Assembly (NCBI GenBank): GCA_964444885.1
Contig: CAYUIZ010000122.1
Coordinates: 1-8,836, forward strand
Source of the DNA: CAYRGQ01 sp964444885
GTDB lineage: Bacteria; Bacteroidota; Bacteroidia; Sphingobacteriales; Sphingobacteriaceae
Reading direction: 5' to 3'
Length of the DNA: 8,836 nt
The stretch's first letter is position 1. Each line of letters begins with the position of its first letter. The notes under the pieces are model-generated. The model was not told the DNA's origin. It did no database searches and saw nothing but the letters and a program-made list of their open reading frames with translations. Position numbers and translations under genes: made by a program. Shown in pieces: positions 1 through 6,448 of the stretch.

Positions 1-9
1 TTCTGTATT

Positions 10-873
10 ATGCGTTGGAAAGGCGGCAGGCAAAGCGACAATTTTGAGGATCGCAGGGGAATGTCTACGGGCGGGAAAGTGGCGTTGGGCGGAGTAGGCA
101 GTATTATCGTGGTTATACTGGGTTTGCTGTTCGGTGGCGATCCCAATGAGCTGATGAACCAGCTACAGCAGGGCGGGATGGAGGCAGCCCCGGCCGGCGA
201 GGTGGAGGTAAGCGCCGCGGAGCAGGAACTAACGGCTTTTGCGCGTACGGTGCTGGCCAGTACCGAAGACGTGTGGACCGAACTCTACAGACAGGCCGGC
301 GCCACCTATAAGCCGTCGGCCTTGGTCGTGTTCTGGGATGGAACGCAAACCGGTGGTTGTGGGTTCGGCGCGTCGGCGTACGGACCTTTTTACTGTCCGG
401 CTGATGAGAAGGTCTACATCGATCTGACGTTCAATGAAGAGTTGAAAAATCGGTTTGGGGCTACAGGCGAATTTGCCATGGCGTACGTTATAGCCCATGA
501 AATTGGCCATCACGTGCAACAGCTGGAGGGGGTGCTGCCGCAGGTGCAGGCCATGCGGGGCCAGCTGAGCGAGCGCGAGTTTAATAAGCTCATGGTGCGC
601 TTGGAATTGCAGGCTGATTTTTATGCGGGCGTGTGGGCTCACCACGCCAATCGCATGTCTGACGTACACCTGGAGTATACGGATATCCGCGACGGGATGA
701 ATGCCGCAGCGGCTGTTGGCGATGATCGCATTCAGCAGCAGGCCCAGGGCTATGTCGTTCCGGATGCCTTCACCCACGGCACGTCTGAGCAGCGTGCGTA
801 TTGGTTTAAGAAGGGGTATGACACGGGCGACCTCCGGCAGGGCGATACCTTTAACGACCCCAGTCTGCAATAG
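10..873 (+). CDS. Membrane-anchored neutral zinc metallopeptidase (YpfJ-like)
   Basis: A 287-residue protein of the putative neutral zinc metallopeptidase family (YpfJ type, Pfam Zn_protease). The start MRWKGGRQSDNFEDRRG is the usual family N-terminus, which supports this ATG. A glycine-rich hydrophobic segment at about residues 24-43 should anchor it in the inner membrane, with the rest facing the periplasm. The zinc site is the HExxH motif AHEIGHHVQ (H163, E164, H167); downstream RLELQADFYAG (about 197-207) carries acidic residues that could supply the third ligand. The family-typical HGTSEQRAYWFKKGY lies near the C-terminus (about 256-270). Length is normal and the gene appears complete. 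Its promoter would lie outside the window. The physiological substrate of this family is not known. It converges on the oxidoreductase remnant 18 bases downstream. Family assignment is secure; peptidase activity is inferred from the motif. Confidence 0.93.
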   Translation: MRWKGGRQSDNFEDRRGMSTGGKVALGGVGSIIVVILGLLFGGDPNELMNQLQQGGMEAAPAGEVEVSAAEQELTAFARTVLASTEDVWTELYRQAGATYKPSALVVFWDGTQTGGCGFGASAYGPFYCPADEKVYIDLTFNEELKNRFGATGEFAMAYVIAHEIGHHVQQLEGVLPQVQAMRGQLSEREFNKLMVRLELQADFYAGVWAHHANRMSDVHLEYTDIRDGMNAAAAVGDDRIQQQAQGYVVPDAFTHGTSEQRAYWFKKGYDTGDLRQGDTFNDPSLQ

Positions 874-891
874 GCGAGGCGATGGCCTGCG

Positions 892-1129
892 TCAGGAGAT
901 GCGCAGGATGACGTTGCCCGTTTTTTGTCCGGTTTCCACATAGCGGTACGCATCCACGATATCGTCCAGGACGTAATGCCGGTCGATGAGGGGTTTGAAT
1001 CCACCTGAAGTAGCGAGATCCCCGATCCAGCGCACATCCTCCTGGCTGTTCGTCGGGATAGGAAACAACACCCGCTTGCCTTTTGACCACTTCCGGCGGT
1101 CCGTATTGGGTGTAAATCGCTGTTTTCAT
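892..1129 (-). pseudogene. Remnant of a zinc-type (MDR) NAD(P)-dependent alcohol dehydrogenase / quinone oxidoreductase
   Basis: Two ends of one medium-chain dehydrogenase/reductase gene survive with the middle missing. From the ATG at 1129 the frame reads MKTAIYTQYGPPEVVK, the typical N-terminus of the family. From about 1085 the next frame reads KGKRVLFPIPTNSQEDVRW, then GGFKPLIDRHYVLDDIVD and AYRYVETGQKTGNVILRIS before the stop at 892-894, which is the typical C-terminus (the IDR.Y.L..IV.AYRYVETG block). Family members are usually around 320-330 residues, so roughly 240-250 residues, including the Rossmann fold and the GxGxxG motif, are gone. The two parts meet at a short A-rich stretch (about 1078-1084) and are out of frame. 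The 238-base total is not a multiple of three. The product cannot be functional. It follows no obvious promoter and converges on the metallopeptidase gene. Confidence 0.85.
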
Positions 1130-1216
1130 TGTCATAAGCGCGATTGCAGGAAGCGTTGCCATCAGGGAAATATTGTCATATCTTTCGATTCGAGCGGGTT
1201 GATATTCGGTTAAGTG

Positions 1217-2113
1217 TTAGCTAGCGGGGACAAGATGATCCTTGAAAAACTGGACGGTGCGTTGCCAGGCTAGTTGGGCGGCCTCCTTGTCGTAGCGTGG
1301 CGTCGTGTCGTTGTGGAATCCGTGGTTCGTACCCGGATAGAAATGCGCCTCATGCGCCTTGCCATGGGCTTTGAGTGCGGCTTCGTACGCGGGCCAGCCC
1401 TCGTTGACACGCGCGTCATTTTCGGCAAAATGCAATAGCAAGGGCGCTTGGATGTCGGGCACTTCGTCCACGGGGGCTTGCCCGCCATAAAACGGGACAG
1501 CCGCGGCGAGCTCAGGCATCCGCGCGGCCATCATGTTCGATACCCAGCCGCCAAAGCAAAAGCCGACCACGCCTACGGATCCGTTGCAAGCCTCATGGTG
1601 TTGCAGGTGCTGAGCGGCCGCAATGAAATCCGCAAGCATCTCGTCGCGGTCGCGCTTGCTTTGCAGCTCGCGCCCTGCATCGTCCGTGCCGGGATAGCCG
1701 CCCAATGGGCTCAGGGCGTCCGGCGATAGACTGATAAACCCTGCCAGCGCTGCACGCCGGCCCACGTCCTCGATATGCGGATTGAGGCCCCGGTTTTCGT
1801 GCACCACAATGATGCCACCGAGTTTGCGCTTATTCGCCTTGGGCATGCATAGCAATCCCTTGATCGTGCCGCCGCCTTTAGGCGATGTGTATTCGATGAC
1901 CTGTTCCGAAATCCGGGGGTCCCCGGCTTTAACCTGTATGCCGTCCTGGTAATTGGGCATCAGGAAACTCATCAATCCGGGTACGGTAAGTGTGCCGACC
2001 GCGTATATCGAGAGTTTCTCCATAAAATCCCGCCGGGAGAGGCGATTGTGGGCATAATCATCGTAGAGGTCAAATACTTCTTGCCTGACGTCTGATTTCT
2101 TGATTTTTTGCAT
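1217..2113 (-). CDS. Dienelactone hydrolase family protein with a Tat-like leader
   Basis: A 298-residue alpha/beta hydrolase of the dienelactone hydrolase (DLH) family. The catalytic triad is visible: nucleophile C186 in GFCFGGW, D233 in AENDARV and H264 in GTNHGFHN; E106 in VHENRGL matches the glutamate that primes the cysteine in DLH. The N-terminus carries SRRDFMEKLSIYAVGTLTVP (about 26-45), a twin-arginine-like motif followed by a moderately hydrophobic stretch, so export or membrane attachment is possible. The preceding DLYDDYAHNRLSRRDF block is a recurrent start in Bacteroidota homologues and supports the ATG at 2113. The natural substrate is unknown; DLH relatives hydrolyse lactone or ester bonds. 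It lies 195 bases downstream of ychF but behind that gene's terminator, so it is probably transcribed separately. Confidence is high for the family and low for the substrate. Confidence 0.93.
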   Translation of the reverse strand: MQKIKKSDVRQEVFDLYDDYAHNRLSRRDFMEKLSIYAVGTLTVPGLMSFLMPNYQDGIQVKAGDPRISEQVIEYTSPKGGGTIKGLLCMPKANKRKLGGIIVVHENRGLNPHIEDVGRRAALAGFISLSPDALSPLGGYPGTDDAGRELQSKRDRDEMLADFIAAAQHLQHHEACNGSVGVVGFCFGGWVSNMMAARMPELAAAVPFYGGQAPVDEVPDIQAPLLLHFAENDARVNEGWPAYEAALKAHGKAHEAHFYPGTNHGFHNDTTPRYDKEAAQLAWQRTVQFFKDHLVPAS

Positions 2114-2191
2114 AAGGCTGGTGATAATAAAAGGTTAAGGGGCTTGTGTGTTAAAACGCAATGCATGGACTTGTGCTATAAGGCGTTATGT

Positions 2192-2210
2192 ACGTTAACA
2201 AAGCTAACGT
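2192..2210. repeat. Short inverted repeat upstream of the dienelactone hydrolase gene
   Basis: ACGTTA (2192-2197) and TAACGT (2205-2210) form a perfect 6+6 inverted repeat around 7 bases, about 80 bases upstream of the hydrolase start and just below the ychF terminator. On the hydrolase strand a TTTG (- strand) lies inside it and could be part of a -33 box, but no clear TAnnTTTG box follows, so the promoter itself is not identified. It could be an operator or chance; low confidence. Confidence 0.25.
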
Positions 2211-2231
2211 TCTTTTGTGTGGCTGGCACAC

Positions 2232-2262
2232 AAAAAAAACCGGCCGCTTGGGAACGGCCGGC
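2232..2262 (-). terminator. Intrinsic terminator of ychF
   Basis: On the minus strand the arms CCGGCCG and CGGCCGG (plus-strand 2255-2261 and 2240-2246) form a 7-bp GC-only stem with an 8-base loop, followed directly by eight T residues (plus-strand A-run 2232-2239). It lies about 50 bases after the ychF stop codon. The only U-tract is on the minus strand, so it serves ychF and separates it from the hydrolase gene. Confidence 0.92.
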
Positions 2263-2308
2263 TGCAATAAAGTATCGCTATCGAATCGCCCTTTTGAGCG
2301 ATATGGCG

Positions 2309-3409
2309 TTATACGTTAAACCGGAAGTGCATGATGTCGCCATCCTGCACGATGTAGGTTTTTCCTTCAACCGCCAGTTTGCCGGATTCTTTCACGGCGC
2401 TTTCCGATCCGTACTGCACAAAATCTTCATATTTAATTACCTCAGCGCGAATAAACCCTTTCTCGAAATCGGTGTGGATGACGCCAGCCGCTTGTGGAGC
2501 GGTGAATCCTTTTTCGATCGTCCACGCCCGTACTTCCTGCACGCCCGCGGTAAAGTAGGTGGCCAAATCAAGCAATTTGTACGCCGCCCGGATGAGTTTA
2601 TTGACGCCGGATTCGGCCAGCCCCAAGTCTTCAAGGAATAGCTGACGCTCCTCGTAGCTTTCCAATTGGGCGATTTCGGACTCGATCTGCGCGGAAATAA
2701 TCAATACTTCGGCGTTTTCGTCGCGCACCGCTTCCTTCACCCGGTCGACATAGGCATTGCCCGTGTTGACCGATGCCTCGTCTACGTTACAAACGTACAG
2801 CACAGGCTTGACCGTCAGCAGGGTGAGATCCGAAATGTATTCAAAATCTTCCTCGCTGATGGGCGTAGTACGTGCAGATTTTCCTGACTCCAGATGGGAT
2901 TTGACGACTGATAAGATGTCGTACGTGCGCTTGGCTTCCTTATCGCCGCCTGTTTTGGCTTGCTTCTCAACGCGCTGCAAGCGTTTCACCACCGTGTCCA
3001 GGTCTTTGAGCTGGAGTTCGGTGTCAATGATTTCTTTATCGCGAATCGGATCGACCGATCCGTCCACGTGGATGACATTGCCGTCGTCAAAACAGCGCAA
3101 TACGTGGATGATGGCATCCGTCGTACGGATGTTTCCCAAAAATTGGTTGCCTAGCCCTTCGCCTTTGCTGGCGCCCTTGACCAAGCCGGCGATGTCGACG
3201 ATTTCAATCGTATTGGGCACAATACGCTGGGGCTTGACCAATTCAGCCAGCTTGTTAAGCCGTTCGTCAGGCACGGTAATGACCCCGACGTTGGGTTCAA
3301 TGGTGCAAAATGGGAAGTTAGCCGCCTGCGCTTTCGCGTTGGACAAGCAATTGAATAAGGTGGATTTTCCCACGTTGGGAAGGCCTACGATGCCGCACTG
3401 TAATGCCAT
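2309..3409 (-). CDS. ychF: Ribosome-binding GTPase/ATPase YchF
   Basis: A 366-residue YchF/OLA1-type P-loop nucleotidase of the Obg superfamily, the length usual for the family. Visible motifs are the P-loop GLPNVGKST (9-17), the G3 motif DIAGLVKGASKGEGLGN (72-88), the altered G4 motif NVDE (208-211; NxxE instead of NKxD, the reason YchF prefers ATP), and a C-terminal TGS domain (about 283-366, ending QDGDIMHFRFNV). A helical insertion with KRLQRVEKQAK (about 142-152) matches the family's coiled-coil arm. YchF is a cytosolic protein that binds ribosomes and takes part in stress responses. The gene has its own promoter at 3441-3466 and its own terminator at 2232-2262, so it is probably a single-gene unit. 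No oddity seen. Confidence 0.98.
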   Translation of the reverse strand: MALQCGIVGLPNVGKSTLFNCLSNAKAQAANFPFCTIEPNVGVITVPDERLNKLAELVKPQRIVPNTIEIVDIAGLVKGASKGEGLGNQFLGNIRTTDAIIHVLRCFDDGNVIHVDGSVDPIRDKEIIDTELQLKDLDTVVKRLQRVEKQAKTGGDKEAKRTYDILSVVKSHLESGKSARTTPISEEDFEYISDLTLLTVKPVLYVCNVDEASVNTGNAYVDRVKEAVRDENAEVLIISAQIESEIAQLESYEERQLFLEDLGLAESGVNKLIRAAYKLLDLATYFTAGVQEVRAWTIEKGFTAPQAAGVIHTDFEKGFIRAEVIKYEDFVQYGSESAVKESGKLAVEGKTYIVQDGDIMHFRFNV

Positions 3410-3440
3410 ATCTTAACTGTTATTGCGCTAAAAAACGGTG

Positions 3441-3466
3441 CAAAGATACGACATTCGCGCTGACAA
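3441..3466 (-). promoter_or_regulatory. Bacteroidota-type promoter of ychF
   Basis: The minus strand carries TATCTTTG (plus-strand 3441-3448), an exact match to the Bacteroidota -7 box TAnnTTTG, about 32 bases upstream of the ychF ATG. A TTTTTTG run ending at 3464 could serve as the -33 box, though the 15-base spacing is a little shorter than the usual 17-23. Confidence 0.6.
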
Positions 3467-3534
3467 AAAAACGCCGGCGAAGGATTGTGGTACGAGGGGG
3501 ACACGCTGGCGCGGGCACGTGTTTTTTAGTAATA

Positions 3535-3542
3535 TAGGTTTG
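3535..3542 (+). promoter_or_regulatory. Possible -7 box upstream of the permease gene
   Basis: TAGGTTTG matches the Bacteroidota -7 consensus TAnnTTTG exactly and points toward the permease, whose ATG is 128 bases further on. No TTG is seen at the expected -33 position, so this is half a promoter by sequence. A transcript from here would begin near 3548-3550, just before a 20-codon ORF at 3558. Confidence 0.4.
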
Positions 3543-3557
3543 TCCGGATATACGTCC

Positions 3558-3620
3558 ATGCCTGAATTAAATGAAGCGGAGGGTTACTGGTTATCTAAAT
3601 ACCTACAGGGCGTCCGATAA
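3558..3620 (+). CDS. Possible 20-residue small ORF in the permease leader
   Basis: The ORF reads MPELNEAEGYWLSKYLQGVR and then TAA. It starts about 10 bases after the expected start of a transcript from the TAGGTTTG box at 3535-3542 and ends 49 bases before the permease ATG. Its acidic start and amphipathic YWLSKYLQGV end look protein-like, but no known family is recognised and it may be chance. It could be a regulatory uORF, a gene remnant or untranslated leader. Confidence 0.2.
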   Translation: MPELNEAEGYWLSKYLQGVR

Positions 3621-3669
3621 TTTCCGCTAATTGATGTAACTTGTCGCCTGTTAGGTAGTCTTATGGTAT

Positions 3670-4914
3670 ATGCTGTTTCTTAAACTGATAGGCGAGAGTT
3701 TTGGGTTTGCATTTTCCGCATTGCGCGAGAATAAAACCCGTACGTTGCTGTCTTTGCTAGGCATCACGATAGGCATCATGACCATTATTGGCGTTTTCTC
3801 GGCGGTGGATACGCTGCGGGCCAACTTGGAACAAAGCGTGGAAAAGCTCGGCAGCAAGAGTATCTATGTCGAAAAATGGTCATGGGGCGGTGGCGGCGAC
3901 TACCCCTGGTGGCGCTATGCGAATTGGCCCGAGCCCACCCTTCGCGATTTTGAGCAGGTTAGAAACAGAATGACCACCGCCGACGGGGTGTCATTTTCGA
4001 TTAATATTAGTGACCGAACGGTAAAGTATCTCAATAACAGTGTGGCCGGTGTTACCGTGTTGTCCGCTACGCACGACTATTATTCCATCCGCAAACTGGA
4101 GGTGACCGAAGGGCGGTATTTTACAGATTCGGAGTCCAACCGCGGCACCAACGTCGCTGTTGTGGGCGCCACGGTTGCCGAGGGATTGTTCCCCGGGGGC
4201 GATGCGGTGGGGAAGACCATAACATTGATGGGGCGCAGGGTGACGGTCATCGGTGTGTTCAAAAAGGAAGGAGAGGGGATGCTGATTGATGTGTCGATGG
4301 ACGACATCATCATGATACCCTTCAATTTCGGCCGAAACCTGGTCAATATCCGGCGCTTCAATCCGTCCATTATGGTAAACGTGGCCGCGGATGTGTCCTT
4401 AGACGAAGCCGAAAGCGAGCTCCGCGGGGTCTTGCGTTCCATTCGCCGGCTGTCGCCGCAAGAGGAAGATAATTTTTCGCTGAACAAAACCACCATCATT
4501 ACCGCGCAGCTTGACCAAATGTTTGGCGTTATCAATTTTGCCGGCGCGTTTATCGGCGGTTTCTCCATTCTGGTTGGAGGATTCGGTATTGCGAATATCA
4601 TGTTCGTGTCGGTCAGGGAGCGTACGCATATCATCGGCATACAGAAATCCCTTGGCGCCAAAAACTATTTTATTCTGTCGCAGTTTCTGATTGAGGCCAT
4701 TTTCCTCTGTATCATCGGCGGATTGATGGGCCTAGGCATTGTCTACCTGCTTGCGTTCATTGCCAAGGTCGCCTTTGGTTTTGGGGTGGTGGTTAGCTTT
4801 TTCATGGTCATGGTCACGCTGGCGCTTTCTACGGGCATTGGCATCATTGCGGGCATTATCCCGGCGGTGATGGCCGCTAGGTTGGACCCGGTAGAGGCTA
4901 TCCGAAGCAAGTAA
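3670..4914 (+). CDS. MacB/FtsX-family ABC transporter permease
   Basis: A 414-residue ABC permease of the MacB type. Order of parts: cytoplasmic N-terminus ending ALRENKTRTLLSLLGITIGI, first membrane helix at about 26-46, a periplasmic MacB core domain (about 47-285, with VTEGRYFTDSESNRGTNVAVVG and the family block LFPGGDAVGKTITL), then an FtsX domain with three helices at about 288-312, 337-365 and 373-400. The C-terminus AARLDPVEAIRSK is the classic ending of the family. Such permeases work with a separate ATPase in mechanotransmission or efflux of lipoproteins, peptides or antibiotics. No ATPase or membrane-fusion partner is encoded nearby, so the partner must lie elsewhere and the substrate cannot be named. 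The start at 3670 is chosen because upstream frames close at once. A strong terminator follows the stop codon by 27 bases. Confidence 0.93.
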   Translation: MLFLKLIGESFGFAFSALRENKTRTLLSLLGITIGIMTIIGVFSAVDTLRANLEQSVEKLGSKSIYVEKWSWGGGGDYPWWRYANWPEPTLRDFEQVRNRMTTADGVSFSINISDRTVKYLNNSVAGVTVLSATHDYYSIRKLEVTEGRYFTDSESNRGTNVAVVGATVAEGLFPGGDAVGKTITLMGRRVTVIGVFKKEGEGMLIDVSMDDIIMIPFNFGRNLVNIRRFNPSIMVNVAADVSLDEAESELRGVLRSIRRLSPQEEDNFSLNKTTIITAQLDQMFGVINFAGAFIGGFSILVGGFGIANIMFVSVRERTHIIGIQKSLGAKNYFILSQFLIEAIFLCIIGGLMGLGIVYLLAFIAKVAFGFGVVVSFFMVMVTLALSTGIGIIAGIIPAVMAARLDPVEAIRSK

Positions 4915-4941
4915 CGCACGTTATAGTTATCACTCAAATAA

Positions 4942-4984
4942 ACATGCCCTGCCAAACGGTGCGTCTTGCAGGGCATGTCTTTTT
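4942..4984. terminator. Terminator between the convergent permease and hom genes
   Basis: A perfect 11-bp stem pairs ACATGCCCTGC (4942-4952) with GCAGGGCATGT (4968-4978) around a 15-base loop. On the plus strand it is followed by CTTTTT (4979-4984), a good U-tract for the permease transcript. On the minus strand the hairpin is followed by TTATTTG, a weaker tract, so it may also stop the hom transcript. Confidence 0.88.
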
Positions 4985-5002
4985 CCACGCTTTTGTTGTT
5001 TC

Positions 5003-6184
5003 TTAAGCGATTTCCGCAATAAATACGCCGGATTTGTCGATATGCGCCTTGTGTTTAATGATGTTTTCCAAGTTGAGCGTACCGATCACGTATTTGAAAC
5101 CCGGTGAATAAAAACGTTCGGAAATGTCTGCGAATGCCAGCCGGTCAATCAGGTCTTCATCCTCATAGCGCAAGTACACCTTGATTTCCCAGTTTTTGCT
5201 GTAGCGGAGCTTTCCGGCATCGATGTGCTTTTTGTACTCGTAGCGGTAGCTGTAGCGTAGGGCGGCGATGTCAGATAGGACTGCCGACCCCGTAGGATGC
5301 CCGCCCGCTCCCTTGCCATAGAAGAACTGTTCGTCCGCAAAGGCCGCTTTGACGAGTACCCCGTTGTTTTCATTTTCCACGTTGCGAAGGATGTTGCCAG
5401 GCGCAATGAGCCGGGGCAATACATAAAGAATGACGTTCTTATCGTTTATTTCCCGGGCGGTAGGTACGAGTTTCAGGCGGTAGTCTTTCTCTTTCGCAAA
5501 TTTGATGTCGGGCGTATCCAGCTTATCGATGCCGATATTGAGGATGTCCTCCGGCTGGATATAGAGGCCGTAAGCGTGCGAAGCCACGATGGCTAGCTTG
5601 AATTTAGCGTCATAACCACCTACATCGAGCGTAGGGTCGGTTTCGGCAAATCCGAGATCTTGTGCCTGCTTCAGCGCCGTGTTGTAGTCCAGTCCCTGAT
5701 TGAATACTTTGGATAGGATGTAGTTCGAGGATCCGTTGAAGATGCCGCTCACCGAGTGCAGTAGCTCATTATCGTAGTACTCTTCGAGGTTGCGTATGAT
5801 GGGGATACTGCCGCAAACTGCGCCTTCATAGAGTAGACTGGTGCCGTACGCTTGCTGTATGTCAATCAGTTCTTCGAGATGGTAGGCGATCATTTTCTTG
5901 TTCGCCGACACCACGTTTTTACCCGATTTTAATGCGCGAGACACAATATCAAAGGCTGCGTCGGCGTCGTCGATGAGCTCGACGACGGTGTTGATTTCCG
6001 CGTCATCCAAGATGGCGTTCGCATCGGTCGTGAAAAGTTCGGCAGGCAAGCTGCGTTCTTTGTCGCCGTGCTTGATTACGAATTTTTTGATGCCGAGATT
6101 AAGGCTCTTGGTTTTGATGATGTCGTATAGGCCTTGCCCCACAACTCCAAAACCAAATATGCCCAGCGTCAATTTATTGCCCAT
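5003..6184 (-). CDS. hom: Homoserine dehydrogenase (monofunctional, no ACT domain)
   Basis: A 393-residue homoserine dehydrogenase, which reduces aspartate semialdehyde to homoserine for methionine and threonine synthesis. Seen in order: the NAD(P) Rossmann motif GFGVVGQG (11-18), the SANKK block (93-97), and the family signature ending in GFAETDPTLDVGGYDAKFK, with D183, D187, D192 and the catalytic-site lysine K196. The substrate-domain block FYGKGAGGHPTGSAVLSDIA (about 288-307) is complete. The C-terminus (about 330-393) does not show a convincing ACT domain, so allosteric control by threonine is not evident; this is an inference from reading alone. It lies 264 bases downstream of metY on the same strand, with a structured gap between them, so co-transcription is plausible but not certain. 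The ATG at 6184 follows an A/C-rich stretch without a Shine-Dalgarno site, as is normal in Bacteroidota. Confidence 0.96.
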   Translation of the reverse strand: MGNKLTLGIFGFGVVGQGLYDIIKTKSLNLGIKKFVIKHGDKERSLPAELFTTDANAILDDAEINTVVELIDDADAAFDIVSRALKSGKNVVSANKKMIAYHLEELIDIQQAYGTSLLYEGAVCGSIPIIRNLEEYYDNELLHSVSGIFNGSSNYILSKVFNQGLDYNTALKQAQDLGFAETDPTLDVGGYDAKFKLAIVASHAYGLYIQPEDILNIGIDKLDTPDIKFAKEKDYRLKLVPTAREINDKNVILYVLPRLIAPGNILRNVENENNGVLVKAAFADEQFFYGKGAGGHPTGSAVLSDIAALRYSYRYEYKKHIDAGKLRYSKNWEIKVYLRYEDEDLIDRLAFADISERFYSPGFKYVIGTLNLENIIKHKAHIDKSGVFIAEIA

Positions 6185-6220
6185 ATTGTTTGTTGTGTGT
6201 TGTTTTTTTTAACAGGTACT

Positions 6221-6328
6221 TTATTCCAATGACGGCATGAAAAACCAAGCAAAGGCATCGCGTTGCCGTTTTCTAAGCGGAAGCTGGCGGAGCGTAAGAA
6301 AGGCCAGCGCGTGCCCGGCCGCCGTCAT
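6221..6328 (-). other. Highly structured element in the metY-hom gap (candidate structured RNA or small repeat)
   Basis: Nested pairings are visible: ATGACGGC (6229-6236) with GCCGTCAT (6321-6328), 8 perfect bp; GGCATCGCG (6254-6262) with CGCGTGCC (6308-6315), 8 bp with one bulge; CTGGC (6284-6288) with GCCAG (6303-6307); and CCG (6266-6268) with CGG (6278-6280), extended by two A-T pairs. Together they make a long outer stem that opens into two inner hairpins. On the minus strand an ORF begins at the outer stem's ATG (6328) and ends at TAA 6221-6223 just beyond its partner arm. It reads MTAAGHALAFLTLRQLPLRK and so on to FFMPSLE, 35 residues, with no recognised function. It could be a regulatory RNA of the hom leader, a dispersed palindromic repeat, or a small gene. 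No known riboswitch class was matched. Confidence 0.45.
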
Positions 6329-6348
6329 CGTTTGACCTCATGAATGAT

Positions 6349-6382
6349 GGTAAGCAATCCGGAAACTCCGGAATCGCTTACC
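6349..6382. other. Strong hairpin without U-tract downstream of metY
   Basis: GGTAAGC (6349-6355) pairs with GCTTACC (6376-6382), and inside it CCGGA (6359-6363) pairs with TCCGG (6367-6371) around a 3-base loop. That is 12 GC-rich pairs in 34 bases, symmetric for both strands. No T-run follows on either strand, so it is not a standard intrinsic terminator. It may be an mRNA-stabilising 3' hairpin of metY, part of a larger hom leader structure, or a repeat. Confidence 0.5.
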
Positions 6383-6402
6383 AATTTCGCTGCATGTAGC
6401 TA

Positions 6403-6428
6403 GGTGCATTTACCGTTGGCGCAGCACC
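6403..6428 (-). other. Small hairpin just after the metY stop codon
   Basis: GGTGC (6403-6407) and GCACC (6424-6428) form a 5-bp stem; inside it, on the minus strand, GCC and GGT can add three more pairs. It lies 20 bases past the metY stop and lacks a U-tract. A role as a transcript-end structure is possible; confidence is low. Confidence 0.3.
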
Positions 6429-6448
6429 CGGTTCTACGCGGTATAGAC

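Noticed and set aside
886..907. CCTGCG/CGCAGG hairpin after the metallopeptidase gene as a terminator
   Set aside because: A 6-bp stem with a 10-base loop, but the T-run (920-926) is more than ten bases away and the stem lies in the coding end of the oxidoreductase remnant.
851..1162. 103-codon minus-strand ORF as an intact protein
   Set aside because: Only its MKTAIYTQYGPPEVVK part is family-like; after that it runs in the wrong frame of an oxidoreductase remnant.
6338..6409. 23-codon minus-strand ORF (MHLATCSEIG and so on) as a second sulfur leader peptide, for hom
   Set aside because: One cysteine only, no Met/Thr/Cys run near the end, and its stop falls just past a hairpin without a U-tract.
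6185..6448. A SAM-I or SAM-II riboswitch in front of hom
   Set aside because: The gap is highly structured, but neither the S-box blocks (GGCAACC, GGTGCnAATTCC) nor the SAM-II pseudoknot sequence pattern is present.
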